Assembly: GCA_900544105.1 (NCBI GenBank) | Contig: UQUC01000059.1 | Span: 1-13,940, forward strand | Source of the DNA: an uncultured Oscillibacter sp. | GTDB taxonomy: Bacteria; Bacillota; Clostridia; Oscillospirales; Oscillospiraceae | DNA: 13,940 nucleotides | Direction: 5' to 3' | Shown here: piece after piece, positions 6,205 through 13,823 of the stretch | How the letters are laid out: each line of letters starts with the position of its first letter | Position numbering within the stretch: the first letter of the stretch is position 1 | The notes under the pieces: model-generated | What the model saw: only the letters and a program-made list of their open reading frames with translations | What the model was told of the DNA's origin: nothing | Database searches by the model: none | Made by a program: the position numbers and the translations under genes

Positions 6205-7221
6205 ATGCGAACTATTTTATCCAGAGCGCTGGCGGAATTGAACGCCCACCGGAGTGTGGTGCTGGTGACCATCGTTGCGGAGCAAGGCTCCGCCCCCCGG
6301 GGCCCCGGCAGTCAAATGCTGGTGGGTGTGAATGGTCAGCTAACGGGCACCATCGGCGGTGGGCAGGTAGAGCGGCAGTCCGAGTTGCTGGCCCTGTCTC
6401 TGTTGAAGGAGCAGCGCTCCCAGATGCAGCACTTCGCCCTGACGCAAGCCGGGGCGGACAGTCTCGGCATGGCCTGCGGCGGGGATGTAACGGTGCTGTT
6501 TCAGTTCATCTCCCCAGAGGATGCTCTCTGGCGGAGCGTGTTGGAAACGGCACTGGCCCGGCTTACCGCTGCCCAGCCCGGCTGGCTGATCCTGCGGACG
6601 GACGGCTCCGCCCCGGCGCTGCTGAACGGCGAGGGCACGGCCCTTTTGGGCAGCAGCGGTACAGCCCATCTCTCCAAGCGCTGCGTCCTGACAGAAACCG
6701 ACTTTTCTCTCCCCCTCCCCATTGGGGAGCGGGCGGTGATCTTCGGCGCGGGACACATCGCCCGGGCGCTGGTCCCTTTGCTGCGCAGCGTGGAGTTCCG
6801 TCCGGTGGTGTATGACGACCGGCCCGCTCTGGCCGATCCCGCCGCCTTCCCCGACGCAGAGCGGGTGGTGTGCGGCGATTTTCGGAACATCGCCGACACG
6901 CTGCCCCTGTCCCCGGAGGATTATGTGGTGGTGATGACCGCCGGCCATCTTCACGACCTGGAAATTCAGGAGCAGATCCTGCGGCAGGAGTTGGCCTACG
7001 TCGGCGTCATCGGCTCCCGGGCCAAGATCGCCGCCATCAACGCCCGGCTCCGGGAGGCCGGTATCTCCGAGGAAAAGCTCCGCACTGTCCACACCCCTGT
7101 GGGAACGCCTATCAAGGCCGTGACCCCGGCGGAGATCGCCGTGAGCATTGCAGGGGAAATGATCTATGAGCGGGCCTGCCGCCGAGAGGACCCGGCTCAT
7201 CATGCCCGTCCCATGGTCTGA
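6205..7221 (+). CDS. xdhC: XdhC/CoxI-family molybdenum hydroxylase maturation protein
   Basis: A 338-residue XdhC-like protein. In characterised relatives XdhC binds molybdenum cofactor, protects it, supports its sulfuration and delivers it to xanthine dehydrogenase-type enzymes. The N-terminal XdhC/CoxI domain shows GSAPRGPGSQML (28-39), GTIGGGQVE (48-56) and the conserved GMACGG (88-93) with C91, the cofactor-ligand candidate. The C-terminal Rossmann domain shows GAGHIA (181-186), VYDDRP (202-207), GVIGSRAK (267-274) and TPAEIAVSIAGEM (307-319). Both domains are complete and length is typical. ATG 6205 has AAAGGAG 6 bases upstream. The next gene, yqeB, begins 34 bases after its stop, so the two form one unit. 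That neighbour suggests selenium-dependent hydroxylases as targets. No hydroxylase subunit gene is in the window. Confidence 0.93.
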   Translation: MRTILSRALAELNAHRSVVLVTIVAEQGSAPRGPGSQMLVGVNGQLTGTIGGGQVERQSELLALSLLKEQRSQMQHFALTQAGADSLGMACGGDVTVLFQFISPEDALWRSVLETALARLTAAQPGWLILRTDGSAPALLNGEGTALLGSSGTAHLSKRCVLTETDFSLPLPIGERAVIFGAGHIARALVPLLRSVEFRPVVYDDRPALADPAAFPDAERVVCGDFRNIADTLPLSPEDYVVVMTAGHLHDLEIQEQILRQELAYVGVIGSRAKIAAINARLREAGISEEKLRTVHTPVGTPIKAVTPAEIAVSIAGEMIYERACRREDPAHHARPMV

Positions 7222-7255
7222 CCATACCATTTCAAATACGGAAAAGAGGGATCTT

Positions 7256-8047
7256 ATGCTCGTTGTCATCCGAGGAGCCGGAGATCTGGCCACCGGCATC
7301 GCTTTGCGGCTCCACCGTGCCGGGTATCAAATCGTTATGACGGATCTCCCCGCCCCCACCTCCATCCGCCGCACCGTCTGCTTCTCCGAGGCCATTCGCT
7401 TGGGAGAGATGACAGTGGAGGATATTTCCGCCCGGAAAGCCGAAACCCCGGAGGAAGCCCTGGCTCTGGCTCAGTCCGGTATCGTGGCCGTTCTCGCTGA
7501 CCCGGCGGGAGCCTGTATCCCCGCCCTCCGCCCCGGCGCGGTGGTGGACGCTATTCTGGCGAAGAAAAATTTAGGCACCGCCCTGACGGACGCCCCGGTG
7601 GTGATCGGTGTAGGCCCCGGCTTCACCGTGGGGACCGACTGCCACGCCGCCGTAGAGACCATGCGGGGCCACACGCTGGGCCGGGCGCTGTACTCCGGCA
7701 GCCCCCTGCCCAACACCGGCATCCCCGGCCTCATCGGCGGACGCAGCGGCGAGCGGGTCCTCCGGGCCCCGGCGGACGGCATTTTTGAGCCGCGCATGGA
7801 GATTGGACAACTGGTCCACGAGGGAGAGATCGCCGCCATGGTGAACGGCAAGCCTATGCTCTGCACCCTCACCGGCTGTCTCCGGGGATTACTCCAGGGC
7901 GGCTTACAGGTCCACGAGGGCATGAAATGCGGCGACATCGACCCACGGGGCCAGCAGGCCAACTGCTTTACTGCCTCCGACAAGGCCACCGCCATCGGCG
8001 GCGGCGTACTGGAGGCACTCCTCCACTTCGGATGCCTGCCGGATTGA
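7256..8047 (+). CDS. yqeB: Selenium-dependent molybdenum hydroxylase system protein, YqeB/EF2563 family
   Basis: A 263-residue protein matching my recollection of the EF2563/YqeB family, which co-occurs with selenophosphate synthase in genomes with selenium-dependent molybdenum hydroxylases; its biochemical role is not established. Visible: an N-terminal nucleotide-binding-like RGAGDLATG (6-14), GVGPGF (118-123), CHAAVET (129-135), an alanine/proline hinge APADGIFEP (171-179), then a biotinyl-like beta-rich segment (about 180-230, with GQLVHEGEIAAMVNGKPM and EGMKCGDIDPR), and SDKATAIGGGVLEAL near the end. The start at 7256 has AAGAGGG 5 bases before it; the frame opens 30 codons further upstream, inside xdhC, but those residues are not family-like. 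No terminator separates it from obg 92 bases on, although obg has its own promoter. Confidence 0.87.
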   Translation: MLVVIRGAGDLATGIALRLHRAGYQIVMTDLPAPTSIRRTVCFSEAIRLGEMTVEDISARKAETPEEALALAQSGIVAVLADPAGACIPALRPGAVVDAILAKKNLGTALTDAPVVIGVGPGFTVGTDCHAAVETMRGHTLGRALYSGSPLPNTGIPGLIGGRSGERVLRAPADGIFEPRMEIGQLVHEGEIAAMVNGKPMLCTLTGCLRGLLQGGLQVHEGMKCGDIDPRGQQANCFTASDKATAIGGGVLEALLHFGCLPD

Positions 8048-8056
8048 CCTTTACAG

Positions 8057-8086
8057 TTGACATTTCCCCCTATTTTCCGGTATGAT
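8057..8086 (+). promoter_or_regulatory. Promoter of obg
   Basis: Perfect -35 TTGACA (8057-8062), an 18-base spacer and -10 TATGAT (8081-8086; five of six). It begins 9 bases after the yqeB stop. Predicted start near 8093, giving a leader of about 47 bases. Readthrough from yqeB may add to obg expression because no terminator intervenes. Confidence 0.75.
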
Positions 8087-8139
8087 AGGAACAATTATGT
8101 AGGGAAACCTGTTTTTACACTTGAATTGAGAGGCACTTT

Positions 8140-9426
8140 ATGGCAACAACATTTATCGACAAGGCCCGGATCACGGTCCGGGCAGGCAACGGCGGCAACG
8201 GCGCAGTGGCGTTCCACCGCGAAAAATATGTGGCGGCCGGCGGCCCGGACGGTGGCGACGGTGGCAAGGGCGGCTCCATCATTTTGCAGGTGGACGACAA
8301 CATGTCCACCCTGATGGACTTCCGCTACAAGCGCAAATACGTGGCAGAAAACGGCGTGGACGGTCAGGGCGGCCGCAAGTCCGGCAAGGACGGCGCCAAT
8401 CTGGTGATCCGCGTTCCTCGTGGCACACTGGTGCGGGACGCCGAAACCAACGAGATCATTCAGGACATGAGCGGCAGCGAGCCGTATGTCCTCTGCAAGG
8501 GCGGCCGGGGCGGCTGGGGCAATATGCACTTCGCCACCCCCACCCGGCAGGTGCCTCGCTTCGCCAAGGCGGGCCTGCCCGGTGAGAGCCATGATGTATT
8601 TCTGGAGCTGAAGCTGCTGGCGGATGTGGGGCTCATTGGCTTCCCCAACGTGGGCAAGTCCACACTGCTGAGCGTGGTCTCCAAGGCCCAGCCCAAGATC
8701 GCCAATTACCACTTTACCACCCTGTATCCCAACCTGGGTGTGGTGTGGGTGGACGAGGGCGTGTCCTTCGTCATGGCTGACATTCCGGGCATCATCGAGG
8801 GTGCCAGCGAGGGCGCCGGTCTGGGCCACGATTTCCTGCGGCACATCGACCGCTGCCGCCTGTTGGTCCATGTGGTAGACGTGTCCGGTAGCGAGGGCCG
8901 GGACCCGGTGGCGGATTTTGACGCCATCAACGCCGAGCTGGAGCAGTACAGCCCCGACCTCGCCAAGCGGCCCCAGATCGTAGCCGCCAACAAGGTAGAC
9001 ATCATGACCGACCCGGAAAATCTGGAGCGGCTCCGCGCCCACGTGGAGGCCAAGGGCTTCACGCTGATGGAGATCTCCGCAGCAGCCCATCAGGGCACCC
9101 GGGAGCTGGTGGGCAAGGTAGCAGAGGCTCTGGCTTCCCTGCCGCCGGTCACAGTCTACGAGCCGGAATATGTCCCCAAGCCGCCGGTGGTGGACACCAG
9201 CGAGCCTCTGGACATTCAGCGGCTGGACGATGGCCACACCTGGCTCGTTCAGGGTCCGTGGCTCCAGCGGCTTATGTCCAACGTCAACTTCGACGATTAC
9301 GAGAGCCGCATGTGGTTCGACAAGGCCCTGCGGGAATCCGGACTGTATCAGCAGCTGGAGGAGCGGGGCATCGAGGACGGCGACACCGTTTCTCTGGATG
9401 GCTACGAATTCGAATATCAGTATTGA
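8140..9426 (+). CDS. obg: GTPase Obg/CgtA
   Basis: A 428-residue Obg, an essential GTPase acting in late 50S ribosome assembly and growth control. Domains in order: glycine-rich Obg fold (1-158, with repeated GG motifs such as GGPDGGDGGKGG), the G domain (about 160-335) with G1 GFPNVGKS (167-174), G2 threonines at HFTT (191-194), G3 DIPG (214-217), G4 NKVD (284-287) and G5 SAA (313-315), then a C-terminal OCT domain (about 350-428, GHTWLVQGPWLQRLM onward), which is typical of Firmicutes and absent from E. coli ObgE. All catalytic motifs are intact. ATG 8140 follows GAGAGG by 6 bases. It does not sit beside rplU/rpmA here, which is the common arrangement in Firmicutes, but follows the selenium maturation pair with its own promoter and terminator. 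Confidence 0.97.
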   Translation: MATTFIDKARITVRAGNGGNGAVAFHREKYVAAGGPDGGDGGKGGSIILQVDDNMSTLMDFRYKRKYVAENGVDGQGGRKSGKDGANLVIRVPRGTLVRDAETNEIIQDMSGSEPYVLCKGGRGGWGNMHFATPTRQVPRFAKAGLPGESHDVFLELKLLADVGLIGFPNVGKSTLLSVVSKAQPKIANYHFTTLYPNLGVVWVDEGVSFVMADIPGIIEGASEGAGLGHDFLRHIDRCRLLVHVVDVSGSEGRDPVADFDAINAELEQYSPDLAKRPQIVAANKVDIMTDPENLERLRAHVEAKGFTLMEISAAAHQGTRELVGKVAEALASLPPVTVYEPEYVPKPPVVDTSEPLDIQRLDDGHTWLVQGPWLQRLMSNVNFDDYESRMWFDKALRESGLYQQLEERGIEDGDTVSLDGYEFEYQY

Positions 9427-9428
9427 CA

Positions 9429-9461
9429 AAACGCCCCCGGCCATTGGCCGGGGGCGTTTGC
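9429..9461 (+). terminator. Rho-independent terminator of obg
   Basis: A 14-base-pair perfect stem (9429-9442 with 9446-9459; AAACGCCCCCGGCC and complement) and ATT loop, 2 bases after the obg stop. The T-tract is short (TTTG then CTTAG), so termination depends mostly on the very stable GC stem. Confidence 0.82.
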
Positions 9462-9524
9462 TTAGTTTGATCTTTGTAAAAGCGGCGTGGTTTCATCATT
9501 CCGCTTCCCCTTTGGGAACCACAG

Positions 9525-9572
9525 CACAAAACAGGCAAGGTTCCGCACAGATATGCGGAACCTTGCCTGTTT
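9525..9572 (-). terminator. Rho-independent terminator of the V-ATPase operon (possibly bidirectional)
   Basis: A 19-base-pair perfect stem (9529-9547 with 9554-9572) and six-base loop, 39 bases after the stop codon of the V-ATPase D gene. On the minus strand it runs out into TTTTGTG; on the plus strand into TTTCGTTTTTC, so it can stop transcripts from both sides of this convergent junction. Between it and the obg terminator (9462-9524) I see no gene. Confidence 0.85.
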
Positions 9573-9611
9573 CGTTTTTCATTTGTGCATCAAGACCGTA
9601 AAATTCTCGAC

Positions 9612-10325
9612 TTACGTCTCAGCAGCGGTCTCTCCGGACTTGCCGAATGCCTCCATAGCTCTGGCATTTTCCGCCCGCTTAGCCTCGATAGCATCCTTCA
9701 GGAGCATATCCTTCACCTTCATCAGCCGGGTGGTGGTAGAACGGTCATTCTCGTCCAGCTTCATGGTGATATAGCGGATGGCCTCCTGGGTGTTGGGGAT
9801 CATCACATATTCCAGAGCGTTGACCCGGCGGCGGGTCTTTTCGATCTCCTCCGCCATCAGCTGGGCGGATTTTTCGATCTGCGCCAGCTTCAGCATCTTC
9901 CGGAACACAAGGCCCAGGGCTTCTACTGCATCGTCCAGCTCACCGGAGGTGGCGGCGAAGCCGTAGGGGTAGATGTCGGAATCCGACTTTGTCTTTGTCT
10001 GGAAATCGTACACCGGCACGTTGACGGACATGATGTTCTGAGTGGTGCGGGTGAGCTCCACACTCTGCTTGGGATACAGCAGCGCCTGTTCCAGTGCCTC
10101 GGAGGACATGAGGGCAGAGGCCACCGTAAAGGACTTGTGGACAGCCATCAGCTCCTCCTCCACCTCGGCGCGGAGAGAACGCACCTCCCGGACCGTATCC
10201 AGGAACTGCTTCATCAGCTCATCCCGCTTATCCTTCAGCAGCTTATGCCCTCTGGTTGCAGTTTTCAGCTGCCCCTTCAGACGGGTCATTTCCATACGAG
10301 TGGGGTTGACATTCAATCTAGCCAC
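9612..10325 (-). CDS. ntpD: V-type ATP synthase/ATPase subunit D (central rotor)
   Basis: A 237-residue subunit D, the long coiled-coil axle that turns inside the A3B3 head. The N-terminal signature MARLNVNPTRMEMTRLKGQL is characteristic; helices at about 5-75 and 140-215 (rich in K, E, L heptads) would form the antiparallel coiled coil, with the hinge segment (95-130) between. A C-terminal tail of ~20 residues beyond the coil (ending GETAAET) is extra relative to the ~210 residues of the Enterococcus hirae protein. Start is GTG at 10325, with GGGGAG about 9 bases upstream; the nearby ATG is out of frame. It begins 6 bases after the B gene stop, so it is translationally linked, but its codons are GC-ending like obg and rpoB, unlike A, B and F. 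Confidence 0.95.
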   Translation of the reverse strand: MARLNVNPTRMEMTRLKGQLKTATRGHKLLKDKRDELMKQFLDTVREVRSLRAEVEEELMAVHKSFTVASALMSSEALEQALLYPKQSVELTRTTQNIMSVNVPVYDFQTKTKSDSDIYPYGFAATSGELDDAVEALGLVFRKMLKLAQIEKSAQLMAEEIEKTRRRVNALEYVMIPNTQEAIRYITMKLDENDRSTTTRLMKVKDMLLKDAIEAKRAENARAMEAFGKSGETAAET

Positions 10326-10331
10326 ACTTCA

Positions 10332-11708
10332 TCACTCCCCGCTGTTCAAATATTTTTCCAGATATTCGTCACGAATACGTTTCAATTCACTCTTTGGCAG
10401 CATCCGCAGCAAATCCCAGCCTGTTTCCAGTGTCTGCTCAATGGTTCTGTCTGTCTGGAAGCCCTGAGAAACATATTTTTTCTCAAATTCATCCGCAAAT
10501 TTTGCATAAATCAGGTCAACCTCGGACAAAGCGGATTCGCCCAGAATTGCCATCAGCTCCTTTGCATCCTTCCCGCGGGAATATGCCGCAAACAGCTGGT
10601 TCATCGTATCCGCATGGTCTTCTCTGGTCTTGCCCTTACCGATACCCTTATCCTTCAAACGAGACAGGGAAGGCAGTACGTTGATGGGTGGCTTAATGCC
10701 CTTTTTATCCAGCTCACGGCTCAGAATAATCTGTCCCTCTGTGATATAGCCTGTCAGGTCGGGGATGGGGTGTGTCTTATCCTCCTCTGGCATGGTCAGA
10801 ATGGGAATCATTGTGATAGAGCCGGGATGCCCCTTCATTCTGCCTGCACGTTCATACATCGTTGCAAGGTCTGTATACAGATAACCGGGATACCCACGAC
10901 GACCGGGAACCTCCTTCTTTGCCGCAGAAACCTCACGCAGCGCCTCTGCATAGTTTGTAATATCCGTCAGAATAACCAGAACGTGCATATCCTGCTCAAA
11001 TGCCAGATATTCCGCTGCGGTCAGTGCCATTTTAGGCGTACAGATACGCTCTACTGCAGGGTCATTTGCAAGGTTTACAAAGACAACGGAACGGTCAATC
11101 GCACCTGTCTGCTTAAAGTCATTGATAAAGAACTCCGCATCCTCAAAGGTGATACCGATTGCAGCGAAAACTACCGCAAACTTAGAATCCGTCCCACGAA
11201 CCTTCGCCTGTCTTGCAATCTGAACCGCCAGATTTGCGTGCGGCAGACCGGATGCAGAGAAGATAGGCAGCTTCTGCCCACGAACCAGTGTATTCAGCCC
11301 GTCAATCGCGGATACACCTGTCTGGATAAATTCCGCAGGGTATTCACGGGCCGCAGGGTTGATGGGTGCGCCGTTGATATCCAGTCTTTTTTCGGGAATG
11401 ATAGCCGGGCCGCCGTCAATGGGGTTGCCCATACCATCAAATACACGCCCCAGAATATCAGGGGAAACGCCAAAGTCCAAGCTTTTACCAAGGAAACGAA
11501 CCTTGCTTTCCGCTAAGTTAATCCCTGTTGCGCTTTCAAAAAGCTGTACCAGAGCCGTGTCGCCGTTTACCTCCAGAACCTTGCATTTTCTGATCTCGCC
11601 GTTTGCCAGCTCGATTTCGCCCAGCTCATCATAGGTAACGCCTTCTACACCGGAAACCACCATCAGAGGGCCGGCTACTTCCTGAATCGAACGATATTCC
11701 TTTATCAT
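10332..11708 (-). CDS. ntpB: V-type ATP synthase/ATPase subunit B (non-catalytic)
   Basis: A 458-residue subunit B, which alternates with A in the hexameric head and supplies the arginine finger. As expected for B, the P-loop is degenerate (SASGLPHA, 151-158), while the arginine finger SLSR ends at R350, the same number as in the E. hirae enzyme. Other family blocks: DILGRVFDGMGNPIDGGP (84-101), EVPGRRGYPGYLYTDLATMYERAGR (266-290) and PDLTGYITEGQI (316-327). Its ATG overlaps the A gene stop by 4 bases (ATGA), a translational-coupling arrangement. Base composition is clearly lower in GC than obg and rpoB, with many A- and T-ending codons. Both ends are complete. Confidence 0.98.
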   Translation of the reverse strand: MIKEYRSIQEVAGPLMVVSGVEGVTYDELGEIELANGEIRKCKVLEVNGDTALVQLFESATGINLAESKVRFLGKSLDFGVSPDILGRVFDGMGNPIDGGPAIIPEKRLDINGAPINPAAREYPAEFIQTGVSAIDGLNTLVRGQKLPIFSASGLPHANLAVQIARQAKVRGTDSKFAVVFAAIGITFEDAEFFINDFKQTGAIDRSVVFVNLANDPAVERICTPKMALTAAEYLAFEQDMHVLVILTDITNYAEALREVSAAKKEVPGRRGYPGYLYTDLATMYERAGRMKGHPGSITMIPILTMPEEDKTHPIPDLTGYITEGQIILSRELDKKGIKPPINVLPSLSRLKDKGIGKGKTREDHADTMNQLFAAYSRGKDAKELMAILGESALSEVDLIYAKFADEFEKKYVSQGFQTDRTIEQTLETGWDLLRMLPKSELKRIRDEYLEKYLNSGE

Positions 11709-13480
11709 AATTCATCTGCCCCCTTTCTGATCAGCTCTGCTACCTCTGTTTTGATTTCTCTTTCAATTTCATCGTAGCTCTTGTCTACGTTCATTTCCTC
11801 TACATATTTTGCACGGCCGATACGCTCGATCACATCCATTTTTGTCAGCTTCTGAATCGTAACGCCCTGCTTGATTGCTTCATTTGCCTCTTTATAGAAG
11901 GTCAGAATCAGCTTCATCATACGATACTGCTTATGCAGGGAGGTGTAGGTATCCACCTCATGGAAGGAGTTCTGATGCAGGAAGTCCTCACGAATGGAAC
12001 GTGCTGTTTCCAGAATCAGTCTGTCGCTGTGGCTCAGTGCATCTACGCCGACCAGCTGTACGATTTCGTTCAGCTCTGCCTCTGTCTGCAACAGACGCAT
12101 TGCCTCTGTTCTCTGCGCAGAGAAGTTCGGCTCTACGTTTTCATCCGCCCATGCGTCAACCTTTGCCTGATACAGAGAGTAGCTTGTCAGCCAGTTGATC
12201 GCAGGGAAGTGACGCTTATATGCCAGAGAGGAATCCAACCCCCAGAATACCTTTACAATACGCAGTGTTGCCTGCGATACAGGCTCGGAAATATCACCGC
12301 CGGGAGGGGATACCGCACCGATTGCCGTCAGTGTGCCGATTCTGTCATCATTGCCCAGGCAGACGACGCGCCCTGCACGTTCATAGAACTGCGCCAGACG
12401 AGAGCCAAGGTAAGCGGGGTAGCCTTCTTCACCGGGCATTTCCTCCAGACGACCGGACATTTCACGCAGCGCCTCTGCCCAACGAGAGGTGGAGTCCGCC
12501 ATCAATGCAACGCTGTAGCCCATGTCACGGAAGAATTCCGCAATCGTAATCCCTGTATAAATAGATGCTTCACGCGCCGCAACGGGCATATCGGAGGTAT
12601 TTGCAATCAGAACGGTTCTCTGCATCAGAGATTCTCCTGTACGGGGGTCCTTCAGCTCAGGGAATTCGTTCAGTACGTCTGTCATTTCATTCCCACGCTC
12701 GCCGCAGCCGATGTAAACAACGATATCCGCATCCGCCCATTTTGCAAGCTGATGCTGTGTTACTGTTTTACCGGAGCCGAAGGGGCCGGGGATTGCCGCA
12801 ACGCCGCCCTTTGTAATAGGGAAGAATGTATCAATGACACGCTGCCCTGTAATCAGAGGCGCATCGGGAGATTCCTTTTTCTTATAGGGTCTTTCCCGAC
12901 GTACGGGCCATTTCTGCATCATGGTTACGTTCACGTCATTGCCCTTTTCATCTGTGATGATACAAACGGTTTCCTCAATGGTGAAATCGCCGATAAAAAT
13001 TTCCTTAATAACGCCCTTGAGGCCATAGGGAACCATGATTTTACACTGCACCACAGCCGTTTCCTGCACAAAACCGATTTCATCCCCTGCAACTACTGCA
13101 TCGCCGGGCTGCTTTGTGGGTTCAAATTTCCATTTCTTTTCTCTGTCCAGAGAGGGCACCTCAACACCTCTGCGGATGTTTGTGCCGCCCACCTCGTACA
13201 TTTTTTCCAATGGACGCTGGATACCGTCATAGATGGTAGAAATCAGCCCGGGGCCAAGCTCTACGCTCATAGGCATCCCAACGGATACAACCTCTTCTCC
13301 GGGGCCAAGCCCTGCCGTTTCCTCATAAACCTGAATAGAGGCTTTATCTCCGTGCATTTCGATGATTTCACCGATCAAATGCTTATCAGATACACGAACC
13401 ACGTCAAACATATTGGCATCTCTCATGCCCTCCGCAATGACCAGTGGACCGGATACCTTTACGATCGTGCCTGTTTTCAT
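11705..13480 (-). CDS. ntpA: V-type ATP synthase/ATPase subunit A (catalytic)
   Basis: A 591-residue catalytic subunit A. From the N-terminus: beta-barrel start MKTGTIVKVSGPLV, the family-specific non-homologous region (about 110-185), Walker A GPFGSGKT (232-239), GCGERGNE with catalytic E261, and SRWAEALREMSGRLEEMPGEEGYPAYL. With ATG 13480 the Walker and catalytic residue numbers coincide with those I recall for E. hirae NtpA (K238, E261), and AGGTG lies 9 bases upstream; an in-frame GTG at 13492 would add four residues and lacks a site of its own. The stop overlaps B by 4 bases; the F gene ends 25 bases before the start. Whether the pump moves protons or sodium cannot be told without the K subunit, which is outside the window. 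Confidence 0.98.
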   Translation of the reverse strand: MKTGTIVKVSGPLVIAEGMRDANMFDVVRVSDKHLIGEIIEMHGDKASIQVYEETAGLGPGEEVVSVGMPMSVELGPGLISTIYDGIQRPLEKMYEVGGTNIRRGVEVPSLDREKKWKFEPTKQPGDAVVAGDEIGFVQETAVVQCKIMVPYGLKGVIKEIFIGDFTIEETVCIITDEKGNDVNVTMMQKWPVRRERPYKKKESPDAPLITGQRVIDTFFPITKGGVAAIPGPFGSGKTVTQHQLAKWADADIVVYIGCGERGNEMTDVLNEFPELKDPRTGESLMQRTVLIANTSDMPVAAREASIYTGITIAEFFRDMGYSVALMADSTSRWAEALREMSGRLEEMPGEEGYPAYLGSRLAQFYERAGRVVCLGNDDRIGTLTAIGAVSPPGGDISEPVSQATLRIVKVFWGLDSSLAYKRHFPAINWLTSYSLYQAKVDAWADENVEPNFSAQRTEAMRLLQTEAELNEIVQLVGVDALSHSDRLILETARSIREDFLHQNSFHEVDTYTSLHKQYRMMKLILTFYKEANEAIKQGVTIQKLTKMDVIERIGRAKYVEEMNVDKSYDEIEREIKTEVAELIRKGADEL

Positions 13481-13505
13481 ATCTTCATTCACCTACAATC
13501 ATTCA

Positions 13506-13823
13506 TTATTCGCTAAACAATATATCTGCGCCGATGGCACGCTTTGCCGATTCACGCACCTCATTCATGCCCAGCCCCATGCTGCCGCCGATACCGGGGA
13601 TCACAATAATGGCGGGCAATTCCATATCCTTATATTTTGCAAGGCTTTCCTTCGCCTTCAGGCTGGCTCCCTCTGTGATGTAAATAATCGCATATTCCTT
13701 TTCTGCCAGCTTATGGATTGTTTTTTTAATTTCCTCCGCGGAATAGGCAGGGAAAATATCAATCCCAAGAGCAAGGAAGCCCATAACGGTGTCTTTGTCG
13801 CCAATGATACCAACCTTAGACAT
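13506..13823 (-). CDS. ntpG: V-type ATP synthase/ATPase subunit F (rotor tip)
   Basis: A 105-residue subunit F (called NtpG in E. hirae), a small Rossmann-like protein bound to subunit D in the central stalk. The start MSKVGIIGDKDTVMGFLALGI and the later YAIIYITEG and PAIIVIPG strands are typical, and length is normal. ATG 13823 has a GGGTGAGAG stretch upstream. Its first 8 bases overlap the end of the C gene, in another frame, and it stops 25 bases before A. This C-F-A-B-D order matches the Enterococcus ntp operon. Confidence 0.95.
   Translation of the reverse strand: MSKVGIIGDKDTVMGFLALGIDIFPAYSAEEIKKTIHKLAEKEYAIIYITEGASLKAKESLAKYKDMELPAIIVIPGIGGSMGLGMNEVRESAKRAIGADILFSE

Noticed and set aside
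8095..9444. A 449-codon minus-strand frame opposite obg
   Set aside because: Shadow of Obg codon use; no ribosome binding site of note, runs through the obg terminator and promoter region.
9585..11516. A 643-codon plus-strand frame opposite V-ATPase D and B
   Set aside because: Crosses two real genes of differing composition and has no recognisable domain; its start lies downstream of a terminator hairpin.
11933..13516. A 527-codon plus-strand frame opposite V-ATPase A
   Set aside because: Cysteine- and histidine-rich product without any domain, antisense to a fully conserved catalytic subunit.
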